64,000 nucleotides of DNA. It comes from DASQPA01 sp963757335 (GTDB taxonomy: Bacteria; Acidobacteriota; Thermoanaerobaculia; Multivoradales; UBA5704). The stretch lies in the NCBI GenBank assembly GCA_963757335.1, contig CAVWRJ010000024.1, forward strand, positions 248,001 through 312,000. Direction: 5' to 3'. Shown in pieces: positions 17,163-27,672 of the stretch. How positions within the stretch are numbered: position 1 is the first letter of the stretch; each line of letters opens with the position of its first letter. A program made the position numbers and the translations under genes. The notes under the pieces were generated by a model, which saw nothing but the letters and a program-made list of their open reading frames with translations, was not told the origin of the DNA and made no database searches.

Positions 17163-19427
17163 ATGAGCGTGGACGGGAGAGTTCATATCACAATGCGGGT
17201 GCTCCGTCGATCACAGCTCCTCCTCGGCCTCCTCTGCTTTCTTGCCGCGGGCTGCTCGCGGCCGCGGCTCAACGTCCTTCTCGTCACCCTGGACACCACC
17301 CGCGCCGACCGCCTCGGCTGCTACGGCTTCCCGCTCGCCCGCACGCCGCGTCTCGACCGCCTGGCGCGGGAGGGGGTGCGCTGCGCCGACGCGATCTCGG
17401 CGGCTCCCATCACCCTCCCCTCTCATTCGACGATCCTGACCGGGCTCTACCCGCCGGCCCACGGGGTGCGCGACAACGGCTCCTATGCCCTGGGGAACGA
17501 CGCGGTCACTCTCGCCGAGCGTCTGAAGCGGGCGGGCTACCGTACCGAGGCCCTGGTCTCCGCCCTGGTGCTCAACCGGCGCTACAACCTCGTCCAGGGA
17601 TTCGACGGCTACGACGACGACCTGTGGTCGGAGGACGACCCGAAGCTCTTCATGATCCGTTCCCGCCCGGGGGAGAAGACCGCCGCCCGGACCGCCGCCT
17701 GGCTCGACTCCTGGGCCAAGGAGGCCCCCCCGTCCTCCCGGCGCCCCTTCTTCCTCTGGATGCACCTCTTCGACGCCCACCAGCCCTACCGCGTGCGGGG
17801 GGCGGATCGCGTGCTCTCGCCCAGCCCCTACGACGCCGAGATCGCGGTGCTCGACCGCGCGGTGGGGCAGGTCTTAGACGAGCTTCAGAAACTCAAGGTC
17901 TTGGACGATACCCTGGTCATCGTCACCGCCGATCACGGCGAGAGCCTGGGCGAGCACGGCGAGAAGAGCCATGCGGTCTTCGTCTACGACGCCACCGTCC
18001 GCGTGCCGCTCCTCCTGCGCTGCCCGCGGCTCCTGCCGCGCGGCAAGGTGTACTCGGGGCCGGTGCGCTCGGTCGACCTGGTGCCCACCGTGCTCGCCGC
18101 CCTCGGCCTCCCCGGCGGGGGGGAGACCCAGGGGACGGACCTCCTGCCCGCCTTCCTCGGCGAGGTGCCGCCGCCCGACTTGCCCCAGTACTCCGAATCG
18201 CTCCTCTCCGAGGTGGGTTTCGGCATGGCGCCTCTCTACGCCGTCCGCCACGGCGGCTTCAAGTGGATCCGCGCCCCCCGGCCCGAGGTCTACGATCTCA
18301 AGGCCGATCCGCGGGAGCTGCGCAACCTCTTCCCGACCGACAGCGTGGCCGCCCGGCGGGGGGCCCGGCTCGACCGCGAGCTCCAGGCCATCCTCGACGA
18401 CAGCCGCCGCCGGGCGCTGGCGCCGCAGAAGAGCCCGATGGACAAGGAGACCCTGGAGAGCCTCCAGGCCCTGGGGTACCTCGCCCCGCGGAATACCCGG
18501 GAGGCCATGCAGGGGATCGATCCCAAGGACGGCATGGTCCTCTACGAGAAGCTCGAAAACGCCCGCCACTTCGCGCAGGAGAAACGCTGGCCGGAGAGCG
18601 AGCGGCTCCTCCGCGAGCTCCTCCAGGCGACCCCCGGGAACGTCTCGGCGCTCAACATCCTCGCCCTCTGCCGCCTCCGCCAGGGCGACTGGCCGGGAGC
18701 GCGGGAGGTGTACCTGCGCTCGCTGGGCCTCGACCCCAAGCAGTCGCGGGTGCACGCCATGCTGGGGACGGTCAGCCTGATCGAGGATGACCTCCCCGGT
18801 GCCGAGCGCTCCTACCGGCAGGCGCTCGCCATCACCCCCGGCTTCGTCGAGGCGATGAGCAACCTGGGGATGATCGCCGCGCTCAGAAACGACGACGCAG
18901 GGGCCCGGGTCTGGTACCAGAAGGCGATCGCCGAGGACCCCCATTTCCCGCGCGTCTACCGGCGTCTGGCCGACAGCTACTACGAGCGCGGCGAATTCGG
19001 CAAGGCGCTCGCGAGTTACCGCCAGACCCTGGCGGCCCAGCCGGACGATTTCACGGCGCTCGTCCAGGCCGGCAACTCGGCGCGCCGGGCCGGCGACCCC
19101 CGGGCCGCTGCCGACCTCTTCACCCGTGCCGTCCGCCTGCGCCCGGATTCCTGGATTCCGGTCTACAACCAGGCCTGCCTGACGGCGGTTTCCGGCGACC
19201 CGGCCGGCGCCCTGGATCTCCTCCAAACCCTCCGCGGCAAGACCTTCGTTCGCCTGGAGCTGCTCGCGGCCGACCCGGACCTGGCGGCGGTACGGCGCCT
19301 GCCCGGATATGCCCCGCTCCTCGCCCAGCTCCAGGCGAAGGAGGCCGGCGACCGGGCGCGCCTGCGGCAGCGCAACCAGAAGAAGGGGGAGCCAGAGGGC
19401 GACGAGGACGAGGCCGAGGACGGGTAG
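17163..19427 (+). CDS. Sulfatase-family (alkaline phosphatase fold) lipoprotein with C-terminal TPR repeats
   Basis: 754 residues. A signal with lipobox (LLCFLAAGC) is followed by an alkaline-phosphatase-superfamily domain (about 35-400: LVTLDTTRADRLGCYG and TADHGESLGEHG metal ligands). The usual sulfatase C-x-P-S-R nucleophile is replaced by TLPSHSTILTG, so a Thr nucleophile and a phospho- rather than sulfo-substrate are likely. From about 460 to 720 there are TPR repeats (for example ALNILALCRLRQGDWPGA). The tail is acidic/Lys-rich. An ATG at 17193 would give a more compact signal peptide than 17163. Confidence 0.82.
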   Translation: MSVDGRVHITMRVLRRSQLLLGLLCFLAAGCSRPRLNVLLVTLDTTRADRLGCYGFPLARTPRLDRLAREGVRCADAISAAPITLPSHSTILTGLYPPAHGVRDNGSYALGNDAVTLAERLKRAGYRTEALVSALVLNRRYNLVQGFDGYDDDLWSEDDPKLFMIRSRPGEKTAARTAAWLDSWAKEAPPSSRRPFFLWMHLFDAHQPYRVRGADRVLSPSPYDAEIAVLDRAVGQVLDELQKLKVLDDTLVIVTADHGESLGEHGEKSHAVFVYDATVRVPLLLRCPRLLPRGKVYSGPVRSVDLVPTVLAALGLPGGGETQGTDLLPAFLGEVPPPDLPQYSESLLSEVGFGMAPLYAVRHGGFKWIRAPRPEVYDLKADPRELRNLFPTDSVAARRGARLDRELQAILDDSRRRALAPQKSPMDKETLESLQALGYLAPRNTREAMQGIDPKDGMVLYEKLENARHFAQEKRWPESERLLRELLQATPGNVSALNILALCRLRQGDWPGAREVYLRSLGLDPKQSRVHAMLGTVSLIEDDLPGAERSYRQALAITPGFVEAMSNLGMIAALRNDDAGARVWYQKAIAEDPHFPRVYRRLADSYYERGEFGKALASYRQTLAAQPDDFTALVQAGNSARRAGDPRAAADLFTRAVRLRPDSWIPVYNQACLTAVSGDPAGALDLLQTLRGKTFVRLELLAADPDLAAVRRLPGYAPLLAQLQAKEAGDRARLRQRNQKKGEPEGDEDEAEDG

Positions 19428-19458
19428 GTAGGGAGGCGGGTGTTATCCTTTCTTCCCC

Positions 19459-20061
19459 GTGCAAGACTACATTCAGAGCTTCCTGCCGCTCTTCGTGGCG
19501 ATCAACGTCCTCGGCATTCTGCCCATGTACCTGGGGCTGACCGAGCAGCTCACCGCGGCGGGCCGGCGGCGGTTGACCTTCCAGGCGGTGGGCACGGCCT
19601 TCATCCTCGCCGTCCTCGTCCTCTTCGCCGGCCAGCTGATCTTCAAGCTCCTGGGGATCACGGTGAACGACCTGCGGGTGGGCGGCGGCCTCATCCTCCT
19701 CGTCCTCTCGATCTCCAACCTGATCTTCGACGACTACCGGCGGCGCGACCCCAAGAGGAACGCCGAGCCGGGCTCGACGGTGGGAGTGGTGCCGCTCGGC
19801 ATCCCCTTGATCATGGGGCCGGCGGCGATCACGGCGGTCTTGGTGGCGCAGCAGGGCTACGGCTATCTCCCCACTCTGGTCGCCCTGGTCGCCAACATGG
19901 CCCTGGTCTACCTCGCCCTCGCCTTCGGGCCCTTCCTGGCGCGCATCATCGGCCCCTCGGTCAACCGCGCCGTGGCCAAGGTGGCGAGCCTCTTCCTTGC
20001 CGCGATTTCGGTCGCCATGATCCGGGCCGGGATCGTGGCGATGGTCAAGGCGTTGCGGTAG
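19459..20061 (+). CDS. MarC family integral membrane protein
   Basis: A 200-residue membrane protein with six predicted helices and the MarC family signature (LFVAINVLGILPMYLGLT near the start, GVVPLGIPLIMGPAAIT in the middle). Function of the family is unknown despite the name; it is not shown to confer multiple antibiotic resistance. The start is a GTG at 19459. The 3' end overlaps the 3' end of the convergent LamG gene by 17 bases. Confidence 0.85.
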   Translation: MQDYIQSFLPLFVAINVLGILPMYLGLTEQLTAAGRRRLTFQAVGTAFILAVLVLFAGQLIFKLLGITVNDLRVGGGLILLVLSISNLIFDDYRRRDPKRNAEPGSTVGVVPLGIPLIMGPAAITAVLVAQQGYGYLPTLVALVANMALVYLALAFGPFLARIIGPSVNRAVAKVASLFLAAISVAMIRAGIVAMVKALR

Positions 20062-23000
20062 GCGGGAAGGGTAGGAGAGTCGGCGTCACCGGGCACTTAC
20101 CGAAGGTCTGGGCCCGGTAGATCGAGCGCACCTCCTCTGGCTGCAGGGCACGGCCGTAGAGGGCAAGCTCGTCGAGGGCGCCCTTCCAATAGCCATCCAG
20201 GGAGCTGGAGCGGACGGCGAAGCGGAGCGGGGCGCTGCTGTCGAGGGAACCGGGATGGAGGGTGGGGTCGGCGCGCGGCGCGACCTCCTGGCCGTCGAGG
20301 TACCAGCGGATACCCTTCTTGCTACGGCGCTCGACCGTCACCGCGAAATGGTGCCAGGCGCCGTCCGCAACGTAGGCCCCCGAGCCGAAATTGTCATATC
20401 CGTAGAGGTCCCCAAGTTGGAGGCCCAGCCGGCCGCGGTAGAGGAAGAGGTGATATCCCACTCCACCGCCGCGCTTGTCGAGAATCGACTGGGCGCCCGT
20501 GGTCTGGGAGGTCTGGAGCCAGCCCTCGATCGAAAAGTTGCCGGTGCCGAAGCGGAGCGCCGGCGTCGAGTCGACCTCGACGTAGCTCTGGACGCCGTCG
20601 AAGGCGAGGGCGACGTTCACCTTGCCGGGGACGGCCTGGGGATCGCCCACCCGCCTGCCGGGGCTGGTTCCCGTCGCCTCGGAAACGGTCGGGTCGAAGG
20701 TGAAGACCGCGTCGTCTTCGAGGGGCCACCAGGCCGCGAGCCCGCGCGGCGCCACGGCGCACCTGCAGAGGCCGACCTGAGCAGCGGCGTTGAGGCGCTG
20801 GATCTCCGCCGGGGTGAGGGCACGGCTGACGAGGGCGAGCTCGTCCAGGGCGCCCTGCCACCAGCCGTCCTTTAGGGTCGTGCGGACAGCGAGGACGAGC
20901 GGCGCCGGGCTGTCGAGCGTCCCCGGATGAGCCGTGGGATCGGCGCGCGGACCGACCTCCTGGCCGTCGAGGTACCAGCGGATGCCGTCCGGACGGCCGC
21001 GCTCGACGGTCACCGCCACCAGGTGCCAGAGACCGTCGGCCACGAGGACGTTCGAGGTGTAGTTCGAGTAGCCGCCGTCGGCGAGCTGGAGGCCCAGCCG
21101 CCCCCGGAAGAGATAGAGGTGATAGCCGATCCCGCCCGCGCGCTTGTCGAGGATCGACTGGGCCCCCGTGTGCTGGGTCGTCCGGAGCCAGGTGACGATC
21201 GAGAAGTCGCCGGTGCCGAAGTCGAGGTCAGGGCCGTCCGCCACCGTCAGGAAGTCCTTGATCCCGTCGAACTCGAGCGCCCCGCCGACCCTCCCGGAGC
21301 CGGGAGTCGGGCTCCCTCCGTACTGGCCGTCGTTCCTGGCCAGGTGATCCGCGGCGGTCGGCCCGGCGGTCTCGTCGAAGGACCACCAGGCGGCGAGCGA
21401 CAGGGGCTGCGGGGCGCAGGTCCGCTCGCAGATGCCGGGGACGTCGAACGTCCCCTCGACGGCGATGCAGGTAAGGTCGGTGGCGCAACGCTGCCGCGCC
21501 CAAGGTACGACGTTGCCCTCGCACCCCGCGCCCTCGCCCACCCGGGGGACGCATTGTAGGCCGCCGCTCTGGCTCGATCGGCACCAGTTGCCGGGCCCGC
21601 AGTCTTCGTCGTTCGCGCAGAGGCCTTTGGTCTCGGGCGCGCCGCACTTCACACCCTGCAGGAAGAGGGAGCCCGGGCACTGCGCCGCGGAGAGGACGTT
21701 CTGGCAGCCGCCGGGCGCGATGCAGGCGCCGCCGTCGCCGGTGCCGCCGTCGGGCTTCGCCGAGCAGCCGCCGCCCGCCGCCACCTGGGCGCAGGTCCGG
21801 GCCGCCTGGAAGCCGCCGGCGCAGTCCGCCTGGCTGGCGACGTCGGTGCAGGCGCCGCCCGAGCAGCAGGCGCCGCCGCAGGGCTTGAAGTCGTCGGCCG
21901 AGAGCTGGAGGGTCAGGTTCAAAGCGGTGTCATCGAAACGGCCGGCCGGCCTGTCGTCGAGGCAGGCCCTGAGCGCCGCGAGCCAGAGGTCGACCGAGAA
22001 GGGGAGGAGGGCGCCGTCGGGCTGCCGGCTGTCCAGGGTGAGGAAGTAGCTCTGGACGTTGTACCTGAAGAACAGCGCCTCCTGAGAGCTGCGGAGGATC
22101 TTCGACAGGTCGAGGATCTCCCGCGAGGGGCCGACCGGCAGGCCGCCGCTCCGCGGCTGGTAGGTGGTCAGCCAGTTGGGAAGCTGCTTGTCCTGCGCCA
22201 GGATGTTGCGCAGCTGGCGGTTGTAGGGCAGGGCGGCGGGGCCCAGGGTGTCGAGGCAGCCCAGGGCGGCCGCCAGCGAGCTCTGCAACGCCGCCGGCCC
22301 CGCGCAGTCCAGGGTCTCCGCCCGGTCTCCCCAGGGGAGATACGAGCAGCGCAGGAGCGGCCAGAGCCCGGCAGGGTTCGCCTTGAGGCCGTTCAAGTAG
22401 GCGTCCCACTGGATTCCGCCGACGCAGACCTGGGCCCGTTGCCAAGAGTCAGCACTCAAGTCGACGGCGAACTGGAAGGTGTCGTCGAGCCCCTGATCGA
22501 TCACCTTCTGGACCTCCTGGGGAGGGACCGGATTCTGCGCGTCGCTCGCCGCTTGCGGCTTGCACCAGGCGACCAGCTGAGCTGGGGTGCCGCCGCCAGC
22601 GTAGCGCTTTACGAGGTCGGTCTGGTGATTGATCACCATCCCCAGGTTCGGGTCGCAGTCGTCCTGATAGCGGGCCTCGAGGCCGAGCTGATGCTTGACG
22701 AAGGGCAGGGTGAGCAGAGGGATGCTCTTGTGGAAGTCGAGCAGGTTCCTCGATCTCCACTTGCTGAAAATACGATAATCCATGCCGACCTTCACGCCCA
22801 CGCCGAGGACCGCGCTGGTGATGAGCCGGTTGAGGGCATAGCTCGCGATCGAGTACCGCGGCCGGCCGGCGTTCTTCATCCGCCAGACGATCTGCTCGGC
22901 GAAGGGGACGCCGTTGGAGAGAACGCACCGGTTCGCCTGGCAGCCCTGGCCGCTGGCGCAGTCCGCGTCGGAGCCGCAGCTCTTGAGACAGGCGCCGTCG

Positions 23001-25847
23001 ACGCAGCTCCGCCCCGCGTCACAGGTGGCGGACGGGCCGGGCTCGCAGGCGCAGGCGCCGCCGTCCGCTCCACAGGCGGAGGGATAGCCGTACTCGATCG
23101 GATTGCAGTCGGCCCCCTTGTAGCCGGTGACTTGGGGTCGGGCGGTGCTCACGCACTCGTAAGGGAAGAAGGCCGTCGGCGGTCGCCGCGACTCTGGCCG
23201 CCAGACTCCCAACTCGGGGTGGAGCGCATTGCTCGCGGGTCACGTCCTGGGCGAGGATCCGTCCGCTCCCGTCGGCGCAGTAGCCGCGGTCGCCGCACGG
23301 CGTGCCCTCCCCCGAGCAGACGTAGGTGCCCGTCGAGTACAGCTGGCCGGCCGGGGCCGGCTGCGAGAGGTCGACGCAGTCCCCCTTGCCGGCGCAGCGG
23401 TCGGGCTTCTGGAAGCTGGTGTTGGAGCAGATCGTGGTGACGTTGTCCTCGATCACCGGCTTGCAGTCATCGCCGGGAGGGTTGCTGACAGAGAGGGTCT
23501 CGACGAGCGCCCGGTTGAGGTCGAGCACGCCGCCGGCGCCGGAGGCATTGACGTCGACGCCGACGAAGAGGTCGGCGGTGATCCCCACCTTGAGCCAGCT
23601 CGCGAGGTCGAGGCCGACGGTCAGGTCGGCTCCGAGCTTCGGGTTGACGTGGGCGCCGGCTTCGACGTCCTCGGTGACGTCCGGCGCCTGGAGCGCCTGA
23701 TCGTCGCGGTTGAAACCCTTGAGATCGAACTGCGTCCCCGTGGGGAGGTTCTTGTTGATGCTCGCGACCAGCGTATCGCGCAGGCGGTTGGCCCCGTAGT
23801 GCCAGTCGATCCCCGCGTCGAGCGACAGCCAGGGGGTGACGGTGGCGCCCGGGAAGACCATGATGGGAGCGATGTTCCAGGTGTAGGTCTTCATGTCCAG
23901 ATCGAGGTTCAAGCCCGCTCCGAAGACCGAAGAGAGACGCGCGTTCGGATCGAAGTCGACGCCGGCCCGGGGCCACTCGATCGGGAAGTACGGCTGGTAG
24001 AGAGCTTTCACCAGCAGGTTGCAGGGCTTGCCGTCGCCGCAGAAGTTGTTCTCGAGCTCCTTTTCGCTCGCCAGGTTGAAGATGTCGTACCCGCCGACGT
24101 CCTGGGTGCTGATCGTCGGAAATCCCTGGATCCCGAACGGGTGATACCTGTCCCAGAGCCGGAAGCCGTCGATCTGGGAGTTGAGCGACAGGCCGGGGGC
24201 GAGGGGGAGCGACCTGCCGTTGACGTTCAGGTCGAAGCCGCCGCTCCGGAGCTGGAAACGGTGCTTCTCCGAGAGGTTGGTCGACAGGTAGCTCGCCCCG
24301 CCGCGGACGTGCTTGTCTCCCACCGCGAATTCGAAGAGCTCGGCGAGCGTGCCGCTGCCGGCATAGCCGACGCAGGCGTGGAGGTCTGACCGGATCTCAG
24401 AGTAGGTACCGAGGTTGAAGCCGTCGGTGTAGGTGTCGACGTATTGGTTGAGCTCGTCGAGGAGCTTCTGTCCGTTTTTCAAGACATCGATCAGCCTTTG
24501 CCCGCCTGCGAGGAGCTTGGGTGACGGACCTTTTTCGATGAACTCCCGGACCTTCGCCAACCAGTCGACCGTCGCCAGGGCATAGCGCAGGGCGGTCTTG
24601 CCGTCCTTGAAGACCTCGGTGGGATACCAGAGGGGAAGAGTGAGGTCCTCCTGGCCAAAGAGCCGGACCGGGGGCCCCTGGCTCGCCTGGCAGAAGCCGC
24701 CGTTCGTGTCGGTGCACTCGCTGCGCTTGGTCGTACCGTAGCAGCCCGCCACCTGTTGCAAGTCGTGGAGCACCCCATCGGTAAAAGTGGCGCTGAACTG
24801 GTCGATCGAGGAGCGGTGCTGGAGGGCCGTGTTGTAAAGGTCCTGGGCGGAAGTCTTGATCGCCTGCACGCGATCCTGGGCCGCCTGCTGGATCTGGGCG
24901 AGGACCTTCTCTCCGAGATTGCTGCCGAGGCTGCCCTGAAAGTCCTGGGCGAGACGGTCCTTGACCGCCTGGCCGATCTGGGACGTCCAACTCGCGAGGT
25001 CGGCCGCCTGATAGGCGGCGGCGAGCGCCTGGCTGCCCGCCCTGACGTCGTCGAGGATGCTCTTGGCGTCGTCCAGGACCTGCTGGACCTCGGCTTTTTC
25101 GCCGGCGATCGTAGCGCTGTCGGCATCGGGGAGGGCGGTGAGGAGGCCGCGGACCTCCGCCCGCAGGTTTTCCAGCCTCTGGCGCAGGTTGTTCGGACCG
25201 ACCACCAGGGGGCGGACGGTGGCGAGCTCGGTCTTGAAGATCATCTCCACCTTGTCGTTGGCCGCCCCCGAGGCGTGCTGGAACAGGGTCTCCGGATCGG
25301 TACTCGGGACCTCTGGGGTACAGAGGCTGGGGTTGCTCTGACAGGTGTCGCGGAGAATTTTCTCCAGGTCCTGGCGGAAAGCCGGCACGGTCGTATCGAT
25401 CGTGCTCAGGGTTTTGCCGAGCTGCGCGTCGAGGTCCGCCAGGTAGCGGTCCTCAGTCTTCTGCAGCGCCTCGACGGTCTCGGTCTTGACGGTGGTGCCG
25501 ATGAAATCGATCCAGGAGGCGGCGTCGCGGCCGCAATTGCAGAGACAGATGCCGTCGACGTCCGGCACGCCGGCCAGGCTCTTGCCGTCCTTCAGCTGCT
25601 GCAGCGCCTTCTCCAGGCCGGAGATCAGGAGCCGGAGGGACTGCTTGACGTGGAAGATGTTCGAAACGTTTCTATAGTCAGGTATGGCTTTCGGGTCGAG
25701 CTGGGACCATTTCGGTGCTGGGAACGACCCGGAGGTGAGGGGGTCGGCGCTGCACCAGGGCGGGCTCGGCTGCGCGAGGGCAGGCAACGCGAGGAGGACC
25801 GCGCAGAAGGCGAGCCCAGAAATCAGGGCGAGATTCCGCTTCTTCAT
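20045..25847 (-). CDS. Very large secreted Cys-rich protein with two C-terminal LamG domains (frame break near 23220)
   Basis: About 1,930 residues if one +1 break near 23215-23230 is corrected. It starts with a clear signal peptide (LALISGLAFCAVLLALPALA) after GGAGGTGGGAG. The first 850 residues include a long coiled-coil-like helical segment and beta-rich parts resembling outer-membrane or extracellular assemblies. Around the break are Cys-rich modules of the type CSGEGTPCGDRGYC and CGSDADCASGQGC, similar to EGF/Dickkopf-like repeats. The C-terminal 450 residues hold two LamG/concanavalin-like domains (LAAWWSFDE..., LAAWWPLED...), each with FDGI/FDGV, LDKR and YLDGQEV. Function unknown; likely adhesion or matrix. 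The two halves flank the break seamlessly, so sequence error is favoured over a split gene. Confidence 0.7.
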
Positions 25848-26006
25848 CTCCCACCTCCATGTAGGCGTAGCTCCACTGAAGGGCCGACCGGTCTCGCGAC
25901 TCGACCCCGTGTCTGCTGTCTGCAGACTTAAATTGAGTGATACAACCTTTATAGCACGGGCGCGAAAAGGTGGGAAGCTTATGAATGTACAGCCATGGGC
26001 GTGCCC

Positions 26007-26567
26007 CTACCGCCCCCGCTTCCCGGTCAGGTACGGATAGGGGTCGATCGCCTGCCCCCCGGGGGTGTAGATGCAGTAGTGGAGGTGGGTGCCCTTCCAG
26101 GCGGCGTTGCCGGAGTCGCCCACGTAGCCGATCACCTCTCCCGGCGCCACCCAGTCGCCCTCCTTCTGGCCGGCCCAGTCTTCCAGGTGGGCGTAGTAGT
26201 GCCGGTAGCCGCCGGGGCCGACGACGTCGACGACCCTGCCGCCGAGGCCGCGGAGGGCCCTGGCGTCGATCACCCCCTCGGTCACGCTGTGCACCGGGGT
26301 GCCGCGGCGGGCGAAGATGTCGATCCCCTGATGCCCGCGGCCGCCGTCCCGCCCGTCCCCCCAGCTGTCGACCAGCTTCGCCGCGGAGACGCCCTCGACG
26401 GGGACCGCCAGCAGCCGCGGCAGCTCGGTGTGGAGCAGCGCCTCGTACCGGGTTCCCCCCGAGGGAGGGGCTCCGCCGGTGCCGCCGCTGCTGCAGCCGG
26501 CGAATCCAATGGCAGCGCCCAGGAGGAGGCAGGCGAGGGTAGGGGTGAGGGGGGAGCCGCAGCGCAT
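26007..26567 (-). CDS. M23 family metallopeptidase lipoprotein
   Basis: 186 residues. A lipobox signal (IGFAGC) is followed by a LytM/M23 domain. Zinc ligands are visible as GHQGIDIF (HxxxD) and THLHYCI (HxH), and the central HYYAHL is intact, so endopeptidase activity on peptidoglycan cross-links is expected. It is shorter than typical M23 proteins, with no LysM or SH3 anchor. Divergent from the HEVAH peptidase gene across a 51-base gap. Confidence 0.87.
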   Translation of the reverse strand: MRCGSPLTPTLACLLLGAAIGFAGCSSGGTGGAPPSGGTRYEALLHTELPRLLAVPVEGVSAAKLVDSWGDGRDGGRGHQGIDIFARRGTPVHSVTEGVIDARALRGLGGRVVDVVGPGGYRHYYAHLEDWAGQKEGDWVAPGEVIGYVGDSGNAAWKGTHLHYCIYTPGGQAIDPYPYLTGKRGR

Positions 26568-26618
26568 ACAACCTCTATTTTATAGAGAGATTCCACAGTG
26601 CCGTAAGATGACCCTGCC

Positions 26619-27623
26619 ATGGCCGACCGCTCCACTCCCGCCGCCCTCCTGGCCGGCCTCGTTCTCCTCCTCGTCGCCGCGCTCCCCGGGACGGCCGCCG
26701 TCCCAGCTCCGGGACCGCCGCCGCCGCAACTCGTCTTCCAGGCTCCCCCGGCGCTCGAGCCCGTCGCCGGCCGCCTGCGCGCCCTCGGGCCTGGAAACCT
26801 CGCCGCCGCCATGCGCCTGGTCGGTCTCGCCGAGCCGGGGCCGCCGGTCCGGGTGGTCCTGGCGCGCGAGGACTCCGACCTGGCGCGGAACGTCCCGCCC
26901 TGGATCGCGGGCTACGCCCTGGGCGATCTCGGGGTCGTCGTGCTGCTCCCCGGCCGGGAGCCCTCCTACCCCGAGTCGTCGCTCGCCGAGCTTCTGGACC
27001 ACGAGGTGGCGCATGTGCTGATCGCCCGGGCCGCGGGGGGGCGGCCGCTGCCGCGCTTCTGGAACGAGGGGCTCGCCATGGCCGCCGCTGGCGACTGGAG
27101 CCTGGAAGACCGCTCGCGGGTCGCCCTCGCCTCGCTCCGCGGGCGGGACCTCGCGGTCGAGGACCTGGACCGGCTGTTCGCCGGCGGCCCCGGGGAGGTC
27201 GCCGGCGCCTACGCCCTCTCCTTCGCCTTCGTCGAAAACGTCCTTACGGAGCACGGGCGGGGAGCGCCGGCCGCCATTCTCGCCGGGGTCTCCCGCGGCC
27301 TCTCCTTCGAGGACGCCTTCCGGCAGGCCACGGGAACCCCGCTCGCCGTCGCCGCGGCGGACTTCACCCGCCGGGAGACCTTCTGGTACCGCTGGCTGCC
27401 GCTCCTCACCAGCTCCGTCACCCTGTGGATCGGCGTCACCCTCCTGGCCCTCTGGGCCGGCGGCCACCGCCGCGCCAGGACCGCCGCCCTCCACCGGCAG
27501 TGGGACGAGGAGGAGGCGCGTCGCCAGGCCCTGCCGACCGATCTCACCCTGCTGCCCCCGCCGGTCCCCCCCTCTCCTGGAGCGGTACTCGGGATCGTCG
27601 ATCCTGACGAGCCGGTCAACTGA
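26619..27623 (+). CDS. Membrane-anchored gluzincin-like peptidase (HEVAH)
   Basis: 334 residues. N-terminal signal peptide (LLAGLVLLLVAALPGTAA). The catalytic-type motif LLDHEVAHVLI is followed by WNEGLA, i.e. HExxH plus a downstream Glu, as in the peptidase MA-like superfamily. A single C-terminal membrane helix (VTLWIGVTLLALWA, about 270-290) precedes a short cytoplasmic, Pro-rich tail. Substrate unknown. The family often acts on envelope proteins. Confidence 0.72.
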   Translation: MADRSTPAALLAGLVLLLVAALPGTAAVPAPGPPPPQLVFQAPPALEPVAGRLRALGPGNLAAAMRLVGLAEPGPPVRVVLAREDSDLARNVPPWIAGYALGDLGVVVLLPGREPSYPESSLAELLDHEVAHVLIARAAGGRPLPRFWNEGLAMAAAGDWSLEDRSRVALASLRGRDLAVEDLDRLFAGGPGEVAGAYALSFAFVENVLTEHGRGAPAAILAGVSRGLSFEDAFRQATGTPLAVAAADFTRRETFWYRWLPLLTSSVTLWIGVTLLALWAGGHRRARTAALHRQWDEEEARRQALPTDLTLLPPPVPPSPGAVLGIVDPDEPVN

Positions 27624-27672
27624 GCCCCAGCCGATCCGCTAGACTACGGCTTCTATTCTGGAGGTAGATCCC

